23,326 bases of DNA from Gemmatimonadota bacterium (GTDB taxonomy: Bacteria > GCA-2686955), in assembly GCA_002686955.1 (NCBI GenBank), contig NYZA01000196.1:1-23326 (forward strand), given 5' to 3'. How positions within the stretch are numbered: position 1 is the first letter of the stretch; each line of letters begins with the position of its first letter. The translations under genes were made by a program, and so were the position numbers. Shown here in pieces: positions 15,593 through 22,506 of this stretch. The notes beneath the pieces were generated by a model. That model ran no database searches, had not been told where the DNA came from, and saw nothing but the letters and a program-made list of their open reading frames with translations.

Positions 15593-17265
15593 CCCACCAC
15601 GCAATTTCCCAGCACGAGACAGCCCATATCGCTTCGCTGGAAGCAGTCGATGGCGTCGTGGGGCGTGCAGACGATCGGCTCGCCGCGCAAGTTGAACGAG
15701 GTGTTGACGACCATGGGGACGCCGCTGCGCCTTTCGAACTCGTGGATCAGGTTCCAGAACTCAGGGTTGGTGTCTTTGCGCACGGTCTGCACACGGGCGG
15801 ATCCGTCGACATGGGTGATGGCCGGCAACAATGCTCGCTTCTCTTTTCTTACCGGAGCAGCGAGCAACATGAAAGGGGAGTCGTCGAGCAGCTCGAAGAA
15901 CTCGCTCGCGCGCTCGTGCAATACGGCTGGCGCATAGGGGCGGAATTCCTCCCGCCGCTTCACCCGCTTGTTGAGCCGCTCCTTGGCATTCGGGTCTGTG
16001 GGATTGGCGAGGATCGATCGCCTCCCGAGAGCACGTGGACCGAACTCCATCCCGCCCCTGACCCATCCCACGATCTTGTTGGCAACAAGCTGGTCGGCCA
16101 CATGGGCCGCCAGTTTCTTGTCGTCCATTTCGAGGTACTCTAGCCCCTCGAATCGCAAGGCACGCTGCACCTCTTGGTTCGAGAAGCTCGGTCCCAGGGC
16201 CGCATCGTCGAGCACAAAGTCTCGCGGGTTGCCCTGTATGGAGTTGTAAACCAGCGCCGCCGCTCCCAACGCGCCGCCCGCATCTCCCGCCGCGGGCTGG
16301 ATGTAGACCCTACGAAAAGGTGTACGTTCCAGAATCTTGTGGTTCAGCACACAGTTCAAGAACACTCCGCCAGCCAGACAGAGCTGATCGAGACCGGTCT
16401 GATCGTGTACGTGGCGCGCTATGCCGACCATGGCATTCTCGGTGAGCGTCTGCAGCGACGCGGCGATGTCGCAATGTCGTTCCTCGATCGCGCTCTCCGG
16501 TTCACGCGCGAGGCCCAGGGCTGCGATGACTCTGCGCCCGTACATCCTGCTGCCGGTGTTGAAGTTGAAGTACCTTTTGTCGACGCGGAAGCTGCCGTCC
16601 GGCCTGAGATCGACCATCTCTTCCAGCTTGTCGAGAAATCGTGGCTTGCCGTACGATGCGAGCCCCATCACTTTCCCTTCTCCGCCCAGGGCGCCGAAGC
16701 CCAAGTAGGTAGTCAGCGCTGTGTAGAGCAACCCGATGGAGTGCGGGTAGTGCATTTCCCTCAGAATTTCTATCTTGTTGGCGCGACCGACGCCGAAAGT
16801 CGCACTGGCCCACTCGCCCACACCATCGGCGGTGATGATGGCGGCCTCATCGAAGGGGGAGACGAGAAACGCGCTGGCCGCGTGGGCCATGTGATGTTTG
16901 ACGAAGACCACTTTTCCGCGGTAGCCGATCCGCTGCTCCAAGAGCATCGGTAGCGCGAGTCGATCTTCGAGCCAGCTCGGCATCGTGCGTAGGAAATGAG
17001 GGAGGGAGAAGGGGAAGGAGCGGAGATGATCGATGACCACACGGGAGAACTTGAGATAGGGCTTTTCGTAGAAGCCGACACAATCCAGATCGGCAAAAGC
17101 GATGCCGGCGGCCTGTATGCAGTAGTTGATAGCGGCGACCGGGAAATCGGGGCTGTGTTTGTTCCGATTGAAGCGTTCCTCCTGTGCCGCCCCCACCAAC
17201 TGTCCGTCTTTCATGACACAAGCGGCGGAGTCGTGGTAGTGGCACGAGAGCCCGAGGATATTCAA
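15589..17265 (-). CDS. O-carbamoyltransferase, NodU/TobZ/SxtI family (copy B)
   Basis: A 558-residue protein. Known members move a carbamoyl group from carbamoyl phosphate, through carbamoyl-adenylate, to a hydroxyl on a sugar or natural product. The N-terminal Kae1-like half begins ILGLSCHYHDSAA and has AAQEERFNR. H124, H128 and D147 have the spacing of the TobZ metal ligands (KHHMAH, TADGVGEW). EGKVMGLASYGKP, CLAGGVFLNC, QPAAGDAGGALGAA and EFGPRALGRRSILANP follow. The C-terminal domain has FRPYAPAVL and NTSFNLRGEPIV. All expected landmarks are present, so it should be active in the cytoplasm. The start is taken as TTG 17265, overlapping the upstream stop as TTGA. This gives the same length as copy A; the extension to 17427 overlaps the sulfatase gene and has no family sequence. 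The acceptor is unknown. Confidence 0.92.
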   Translation of the reverse strand: MNILGLSCHYHDSAACVMKDGQLVGAAQEERFNRNKHSPDFPVAAINYCIQAAGIAFADLDCVGFYEKPYLKFSRVVIDHLRSFPFSLPHFLRTMPSWLEDRLALPMLLEQRIGYRGKVVFVKHHMAHAASAFLVSPFDEAAIITADGVGEWASATFGVGRANKIEILREMHYPHSIGLLYTALTTYLGFGALGGEGKVMGLASYGKPRFLDKLEEMVDLRPDGSFRVDKRYFNFNTGSRMYGRRVIAALGLAREPESAIEERHCDIAASLQTLTENAMVGIARHVHDQTGLDQLCLAGGVFLNCVLNHKILERTPFRRVYIQPAAGDAGGALGAAALVYNSIQGNPRDFVLDDAALGPSFSNQEVQRALRFEGLEYLEMDDKKLAAHVADQLVANKIVGWVRGGMEFGPRALGRRSILANPTDPNAKERLNKRVKRREEFRPYAPAVLHERASEFFELLDDSPFMLLAAPVRKEKRALLPAITHVDGSARVQTVRKDTNPEFWNLIHEFERRSGVPMVVNTSFNLRGEPIVCTPHDAIDCFQRSDMGCLVLGNCVVG

Positions 17266-18869
17266 GGTGCTTCCTCGACGCTCGGACGAGGTTGGTCGTA
17301 ATGCCCGGAGTCGAGCGACTCCTCCCAGGCGGTCAGGCGCCGCCGCAGCTCCTCGGATACGTGTGGATGATCCGCGATCACATTCCGCTGTTCCCTTGGA
17401 TCGTTGGCGAGATCGTAGAGCTCCCATTCCGGTCGCTGGAGAGGCTCACCCGAGAGGTAGGTCCACCAGCTCACCTCTTTCTCGATGTGGCGGGCCTTTC
17501 GATGCAAGAGCTTCCATCTGCCCGTCCGCATTCCGGTGTCTCCGACGACATCCTGGTCCAGAAGCTCATTGATGCCAGAAGTGAACTCCAGCGGCACCTG
17601 GCTGCGGTGCCGGAAGATGTTTTCCCATAGTGGAATTCGCTCGAAGAACGCCGCTCGATCCGGGTCGCCCCTTCCCGTTTTCAGGGCTTCAACGAAACTC
17701 TCTCCGTCGATTCCGGGGAGCGGATCAAGGTCGAGTATCTCGAGCAAGGTCGGGGCGAGGTCGATTCCTTCTACCTGTTCTCTCACCCTGCGGGCCTCGA
17801 CCCGGTGTTTCGGATTGAGAACCACCACCGCGCTTCGGACCTCGGTATCGTAGATATCGTAGTGACCGAAATAGCCATGCTCACCCAGATCTTCCCCATG
17901 AATGCCGTGAAGCACGATAACCGTATTGCGCAGCAGATCATCGGGGATCGACTCCATCAAATCGCCGATGAATCGATCCACGGTCCAAAGGCCGAAATCG
18001 TAGCGAGCGCGGATGAACTCCAGGTCGGTGGCGTCGAGTGACGTGCTTTCGCCGTCTCGCAGTGAGTGCAGTCTATTCTTGTAGATTCGAGAAAGCACCT
18101 TGAAGCCGAGATTGGGGAATCGGTCGAGATCGCCTTCGTAGCCGGGCGCGACGAATTTGTCTTTCTGCATCGGGTCTCCGGTGGCGCCGTACGGCCAATG
18201 TAGCGTGCCGAGAATCAGCCATAGGAAGAAAGGCTCTTCGGCCTGCTCGCGCAGCCACGTGATCGCATCGCTCGGCACATTGCGATTGCCGGTGAAGACG
18301 AAACGATCGAAACCGCGGCCGAAACTGAGGCCCGGATTCAGGCCGTCCCGGCGAAAGCGCGCTCTGCGCGAATGGAAGCTCGACATATCGGCCATTACCT
18401 CGAACGATGAGCCCATGGCGACGGTTTGATAACCGGCGGCGCTCAACGCTTCGGGGAAATAGGGGACTTCCGGCGGTAGCTGAGAAGCGAAAGAAATGAA
18501 CCCATTGTTCGACGGATAGCGACCGGTGAAGATCGACATCTGGCTGATAGGCGTCATATACGAATGAACGATGAAGCTGTCGAAAAGCGTCCCCCGTCGC
18601 GCCATATCACAGATATTGGGAGCGGTCCGCCGATCGTAACCGAAGCAGGGCAGATGATCCGGACGGAATATGTCGAGCGAGATCATAAGCAGATTGCAGT
18701 CTCGACAGATCGGGTCCTCATCCGCGCCGGCTGCGACGAAGCGACGACGCACCTGGTCTTCTGGTTCTTTCTCGGTAGGCGGAAGGAGCAGGAGGGCGAT
18801 GCCGCCGAGCACGGCCAAGTTGAGCAGACCCAAGATCAGGATCAGTGATCGTTGCGTTTCGCCGCGCAT
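17262..18869 (-). CDS. Membrane-anchored sulfatase-fold protein, second metal Asp lost
   Basis: A 535-residue protein with an N-terminal membrane anchor (about residues 8-29), so the domain should face the periplasm. The first metal Asp is D66 (MISLDIFRPDHLPCFGYDR). T106 is at the nucleophile position (YMTPISQMSIFTG). The DHG motif reads I323-HG in GIHGEDLGEHGYFG, so a usual metal ligand is missing. The C-terminal part has the familiar GRWKLLHR and WELYDLANDPREQRNV segments. It lies in the carbamoyltransferase block: 2 bp after the preceding unknown gene, and overlapping the next carbamoyltransferase. It links this block to the sulfatase-fold genes on the opposite strand. Activity is doubtful; a binding or transferase role is possible. 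Confidence 0.82.
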   Translation of the reverse strand: MRGETQRSLILILGLLNLAVLGGIALLLLPPTEKEPEDQVRRRFVAAGADEDPICRDCNLLMISLDIFRPDHLPCFGYDRRTAPNICDMARRGTLFDSFIVHSYMTPISQMSIFTGRYPSNNGFISFASQLPPEVPYFPEALSAAGYQTVAMGSSFEVMADMSSFHSRRARFRRDGLNPGLSFGRGFDRFVFTGNRNVPSDAITWLREQAEEPFFLWLILGTLHWPYGATGDPMQKDKFVAPGYEGDLDRFPNLGFKVLSRIYKNRLHSLRDGESTSLDATDLEFIRARYDFGLWTVDRFIGDLMESIPDDLLRNTVIVLHGIHGEDLGEHGYFGHYDIYDTEVRSAVVVLNPKHRVEARRVREQVEGIDLAPTLLEILDLDPLPGIDGESFVEALKTGRGDPDRAAFFERIPLWENIFRHRSQVPLEFTSGINELLDQDVVGDTGMRTGRWKLLHRKARHIEKEVSWWTYLSGEPLQRPEWELYDLANDPREQRNVIADHPHVSEELRRRLTAWEESLDSGHYDQPRPSVEEAP

Positions 18870-18871
18870 CG

Positions 18872-19513
18872 CTAACCCACCTCGCGGCCGGAATCGATAC
18901 GGAACGAGCGCAGTACATCTATGCCCGGATCGACTGCGTTCTCTTTCGCCGCGAAGTAGTCGATCCGGAAGAGCCTCTTTCTCGGTTCATCGTAAAAGAA
19001 AGCCAGAGTCGCGCGATAGCGAAGCAGGTCTTCACTGCAGCCGCCGAATGTCAGGCGATCGTTGGCGAAGAGTCGAAGCATCAGGAGCGCGCTGTCACTC
19101 GAATCAATCTCTCTTGGAAGGAATCGATCCGGGCAACGAAGGGAGTGGGAGAGCTGGCCCGGATAGGGAGCCTGGCGGTCCATGAAGAGATTCTCGATCA
19201 TGGCGCGGCTCTGTTGCACCAGTTCCGTAGCTTCAGCCCTGTCGAGATGCTCGCTGACTCGAATCCTCAGGCGGTCTTCCGCGACTGAGATCAGAGCCAT
19301 GACCAGCTCGCCCTCACCTTGCTCGGCTTTCAGAACTCTTGCTTCCGCGGGCAGATCGATATTGGCTTTGATCGTCGCCAATAGACCCTGCACATCCGTC
19401 TCTTTGGCGCCGGGCCTGGATACGAGCAACAGAATTAGAGCAGCCGTCGACAACGAGAGAGAAAGCAAGAGCAGGGGGATCAAGCGTTCGCGCACCGCGA
19501 CCTTCCAAGACAA
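18872..19513 (-). CDS. Membrane-anchored protein of unknown function
   Basis: About 213 residues and not recognised. A single hydrophobic segment lies near the N-terminus (about residues 11-30, very Leu/Ser-rich), followed by a soluble domain of mixed helix and strand predicted to be outside the inner membrane. Two cysteines (in LRCPDRF and FGGCSED) could form a disulfide. The start is uncertain. TTG at 19513 is 4 bp past the carbamoyltransferase stop and has GGAG 10 nt upstream. GTG at 19495 has GGAAGG 5 nt upstream and keeps the anchor. The gene sits between a carbamoyltransferase and a sulfatase-fold gene with almost no spacing, so it is surely co-transcribed and probably works with the anchored sulfatase-fold protein. 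Confidence 0.65.
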   Translation of the reverse strand: MSWKVAVRERLIPLLLLSLSLSTAALILLLVSRPGAKETDVQGLLATIKANIDLPAEARVLKAEQGEGELVMALISVAEDRLRIRVSEHLDRAEATELVQQSRAMIENLFMDRQAPYPGQLSHSLRCPDRFLPREIDSSDSALLMLRLFANDRLTFGGCSEDLLRYRATLAFFYDEPRKRLFRIDYFAAKENAVDPGIDVLRSFRIDSGREVG

Positions 19514-19517
19514 GCGC

Positions 19518-21194
19518 TCATTGCTCCACCAGATAGCCGCCGATCACCAGACAGTCCATATCCGTATCTTCGAAGCAGCGTAGAGCCTCTTCGGGAGTGT
19601 GAACGATCGGCTCCGAATCGTTGAACGAAGTATTGAGAAGCATCGGCAGCCCGGTCCGCTCGCGAAAAGCCTCGATCAGGTCGTAGTAAATGCCGTTCTC
19701 TTCGCTCGTGACGGTCTGGATGCGCGAGCTGCCGTTGACATGAACGACCGCGGGAATGGCATCGATTTTCGCGGCATGAACCCGGGCGATGAATAGCATG
19801 AAGGGGCTGGACCAATCTTGCTCGAAAAACTCCGCCATGTGCTCGCGAAGCACGCTCGCCCCGAAGGGACGGAAAGCTTCGCGATGCTTGATGATCAGGT
19901 TCAGGCGGTCCTTCATCTCCGGATCGCCGGGGTGAGCGAGGATGCTGCGGTTGCCCAGCGCTCGAGGACCGAACTCCATTCGGCCTCTGAACCAACCGAC
20001 GATCTGTTTCGCGGCCAACCGATCGGCGGCCTCGGCCACCAGCTCATCAGATTCCATGGCGCGAAACCGCACTCCTCGGTTCCGCAAGAGGACCTGGATC
20101 GCTCGATCGCTGAATGAGGCCCCCAATGCGCAAGACTTCAACGAGGGCATGCGCGGATTGCCGAGCACGGAATGATAGAGGTAAAGCGCGGCACCAAGAG
20201 CCGCGCCAGCGTCGCCGGCGGCGGGCTGAATGAAGATCTCCTGAAAGTCCGATTCTTCTCGAATGCGGCTGTTGGCGGTCACATTCAGAAACACACCGCC
20301 CGCCAGGCAGAGGTTCTTTTCGCCACTCTCGCGCGCGACGTGCCGGACCATATCGATCAGGACGATCTCGGTAAGCCGCTGCAGGCTCGCCGCGATGTTG
20401 CGGTGGCGGTCGTTGAGCTCTTCACCCGGCGGGCGCGGCGATCCAAAGAGCTTCTCGAACCTGCGGTTGTGCATTCTGTCGCCACGGTTGAAGGAAAAGT
20501 AGCTCGTGTCGAGCTCGAAGCTGCCGTCGCTCCGCGCGTGAACGATCTTTCTGAACTCATCGAGAAAACTCGGCTCGCCGTACTCCGCCAATGCCATGAC
20601 CTTGCCCTCGCCCGAAAACACTCGGAACCCCAAGTAGGCCGTTACGATTGAGTAGAGGAGCCCCAGGGAGTGGGGATAGTGCATCTCCTTTCGAAGCTCG
20701 ATCGCCGTTCCAGAACCGCTTCCATAGGCCGCGCAAGCATATTCGCCGACACCGTCGACGGTCAGAATCGCCGCTCTTTCGAAGGGAGACAACAAGAAGC
20801 CACTCGCCGCGTGCGAGAGATGGTGCTTCACATAGCGCACCGGCCTCTTGATGCTGAGCTCATCTTCGATCGTGGCCGAAACAGTAAGGCGGTCCTTCAG
20901 CCACAAAGGCATCGTATCCAAGAAGTTTCGGAGCGTGAAGGGATACCCGGCGAGATGGCTCAGGACGGTGCGCTCGAACTTGAGATACATTTTTTCGTAG
21001 AAAGTGATTTCGTCGACGTCGTAGATCGTGAGGCCGGCCTCCTGCAGGCAGTAGTTGACCGCCTGAATGGGGAACACCGGCGAGTACTTGTCACGATTGA
21101 ATCGCTCTTCCTGCGCCGCCGCCACGACCCGTCCATCATGGATCAGGGCCGCGCAGGAATCGTGGTAGTAGCAGGAGATCCCTAGAATCGTCAT
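19518..21194 (-). CDS. O-carbamoyltransferase, NodU/TobZ/SxtI family (copy A)
   Basis: A 558-residue protein, the same length as copy B and alignable to it through the N-terminal region without gaps. It keeps ILGISCYYHDSCAA, AAQEERFNRDKYSP, H124/H128/D147 (KHHLSH, TVDGVGEY), EGKVMALAEYGEP, CLAGGVFLN, QPAAGDAGAALGAALY and EFGPRALGNRSILAHP. In the C-terminal domain the usual FNxxGEPIV reads FNDSEPIV, a loss of the Gly and a shorter loop, which may change acceptor choice. Chemistry is expected to be carbamoyl-phosphate and ATP-dependent O-carbamoylation. The ATG at 21194 has AGGAA very close upstream (2-nt spacer). It follows the small membrane protein gene by 19 bp. Two divergent copies suggest two acceptor sites or two acceptors. 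Confidence 0.92.
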   Translation of the reverse strand: MTILGISCYYHDSCAALIHDGRVVAAAQEERFNRDKYSPVFPIQAVNYCLQEAGLTIYDVDEITFYEKMYLKFERTVLSHLAGYPFTLRNFLDTMPLWLKDRLTVSATIEDELSIKRPVRYVKHHLSHAASGFLLSPFERAAILTVDGVGEYACAAYGSGSGTAIELRKEMHYPHSLGLLYSIVTAYLGFRVFSGEGKVMALAEYGEPSFLDEFRKIVHARSDGSFELDTSYFSFNRGDRMHNRRFEKLFGSPRPPGEELNDRHRNIAASLQRLTEIVLIDMVRHVARESGEKNLCLAGGVFLNVTANSRIREESDFQEIFIQPAAGDAGAALGAALYLYHSVLGNPRMPSLKSCALGASFSDRAIQVLLRNRGVRFRAMESDELVAEAADRLAAKQIVGWFRGRMEFGPRALGNRSILAHPGDPEMKDRLNLIIKHREAFRPFGASVLREHMAEFFEQDWSSPFMLFIARVHAAKIDAIPAVVHVNGSSRIQTVTSEENGIYYDLIEAFRERTGLPMLLNTSFNDSEPIVHTPEEALRCFEDTDMDCLVIGGYLVEQ

Positions 21195-21213
21195 CGTTCC
21201 TATCTGTCGCCTT

Positions 21214-21453
21214 TCAGAACTGCCGGTCGAGGCGATTCGCTTCGTAGCCTTCCGCGTCGACCCAGAGAGATCCCTTGGATCGATCCATAGAATACAGTTT
21301 CAGATATCGACGAGAAAACAACTCCGCTCCAAGCCGGGTTAGGCCGAGCCCGATGACATATACGAGGGCGAGGAGCACGGTGATGACAACCGCCTGGATC
21401 GATCGGCCAAGGCGCCTGCTCCACCACTTGAAGCGATCCCAATATCGTCGCAC
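21214..21453 (-). CDS. Small single-pass membrane protein paired with carbamoyltransferase A
   Basis: A 79-residue protein with a very basic N-terminus (MRRYWDRFKWWSRRLGR), one hydrophobic segment at about residues 18-38, then FSRRYLKLYSMD and a polar tail. By charge rule the N-terminus should be cytoplasmic. It starts at GTG 21453 with AAAGGA 9 nt upstream, 18 bp after the PP-loop gene. It has the same architecture as the 72-residue protein at 15374, including an F-x-R-R motif just after the membrane segment and a Trp in the tail, so the two are likely paralogues. SxtJ/SxtK/DUF5989-like partners of carbamoyltransferases are a possible comparison. No function can be assigned. Confidence 0.68.
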   Translation of the reverse strand: MRRYWDRFKWWSRRLGRSIQAVVITVLLALVYVIGLGLTRLGAELFSRRYLKLYSMDRSKGSLWVDAEGYEANRLDRQF

Positions 21454-21471
21454 GCCGGCGAATCCTTTCGG

Positions 21472-22506
21472 CTACTGGTGCTGAGCCTCGATATTCAGCT
21501 TCTTCAAGACGTCGTCGAATATCTCACCGTCGACGTCCATCTCCAGGAGGTCCAACGCTTCTTCGCGAGTCACCAATCCCATTCGAATCATATTGCTCAT
21601 TTCGATATGGTAGACGGAGTAACCGTAGTTCTCCATCGCCAGCTTGGAGGCCAGAAAGTTTAGATCGCAATTCGTGGATTGTCTGGGGTACGAGCGCGCG
21701 GTGTACTCCCACCCCAGTTGTTCCCTGATCACGGGCACGTACTCATCCGGCCCTCCCGGAACGAACCAGTGCGGCGAAAGCACGATCGCCTTGCTCTTGT
21801 ACTTCTTCTTCGCGATTCTTAGCACCTCTTCCATCGTCATCGGGAAATCGCGGTACTTCGGATCGGTCTTGACCTGTTCTTTCATGAAGCGGCGGGTTGC
21901 CTCGGTCATTGCTTTGAACTCGTCGGGGTTCTGATCACATGCGCATTTCGAGAGCACCGAACGAGTACTCCCGGTAGTCTGGCCCTTGGTCCAGCCCGAG
22001 ACGATGATCGGAACGTCGAATTGGGCGGCGATTTCGTAGGTTTTTAGCATGTACCAGAGGGAGCACACCGGACAGATGACGACCTTCGATTTTGTCTCTA
22101 CGATCTTTCTGAACAGGTCCTTCATGAAGTTGGTCTGGAAGTAGACGAAATCGACTCCCAACTTCTCGACCGTCCGCTGTGCGCTGGCGATGTGTTCGTC
22201 CGGCACGAAACCATGATTGAAGGTGAAGACCAGGGGGTTCAGCTTGTATCGTTCCTTTACGTAATAGAGCGCGGCGGTGCTGTCTTTGCCACCGCTCAAC
22301 ATGCACAAGCAGTCGTATTCGTGTTTGCCGCGGTGCTTTTCGATGATCTTGAGAAAGTCGGTCTCGAGCAGCCCGCGATCGTCCGGCTCGGCGCAACGTT
22401 GCTCCTCGTCGAAGTTGTGACAGATATTGCACATTCCCGCATCGTCGAGTCGGATGTCGGGCGGCGCCTCGGGAAGCACGCAACGGTTGCAGATCCGTGC
22501 GCTCAC
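21472..22506 (-). CDS. PP-loop ATPase with N-terminal zinc ribbon (N-acetyl sugar amidotransferase-like)
   Basis: A 344-residue cytoplasmic enzyme. A short N-terminal ribbon has C6xxC9 and C26xxC29. The PP-loop SGGKDS (71-76) marks an N-type ATP pyrophosphatase that adenylates its substrate. It then has KERYKLNPLVFTFNHG, GVDFVYFQTN and VSGWTKGQ. The architecture is that of WbpG/PseA-like N-acetyl sugar amidotransferases, but the HisH/HisF partners they use are not in the window. Extra cysteines (C145xxC148, C188xC190, C280), also present in the neighbouring copy, resemble the cluster-binding cysteines of TtuA/TtcA thiolation enzymes, so sulfur or Fe-S chemistry is an alternative. GTG 22506 overlaps the upstream stop as GTGA. 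The next gene is 18 bp downstream. Confidence 0.8.
   Translation of the reverse strand: MSARICNRCVLPEAPPDIRLDDAGMCNICHNFDEEQRCAEPDDRGLLETDFLKIIEKHRGKHEYDCLCMLSGGKDSTAALYYVKERYKLNPLVFTFNHGFVPDEHIASAQRTVEKLGVDFVYFQTNFMKDLFRKIVETKSKVVICPVCSLWYMLKTYEIAAQFDVPIIVSGWTKGQTTGSTRSVLSKCACDQNPDEFKAMTEATRRFMKEQVKTDPKYRDFPMTMEEVLRIAKKKYKSKAIVLSPHWFVPGGPDEYVPVIREQLGWEYTARSYPRQSTNCDLNFLASKLAMENYGYSVYHIEMSNMIRMGLVTREEALDLLEMDVDGEIFDDVLKKLNIEAQHQ

Noticed and set aside
16174-16953. Plus-strand ORF of 259 residues
   Set aside because: It is antisense to carbamoyltransferase B, with no independent support.
17266-17427. N-terminal extension of carbamoyltransferase B
   Set aside because: It overlaps the end of the sulfatase-fold gene in another frame and adds Arg-rich sequence; starting at 17265 makes both carbamoyltransferases 558 residues.
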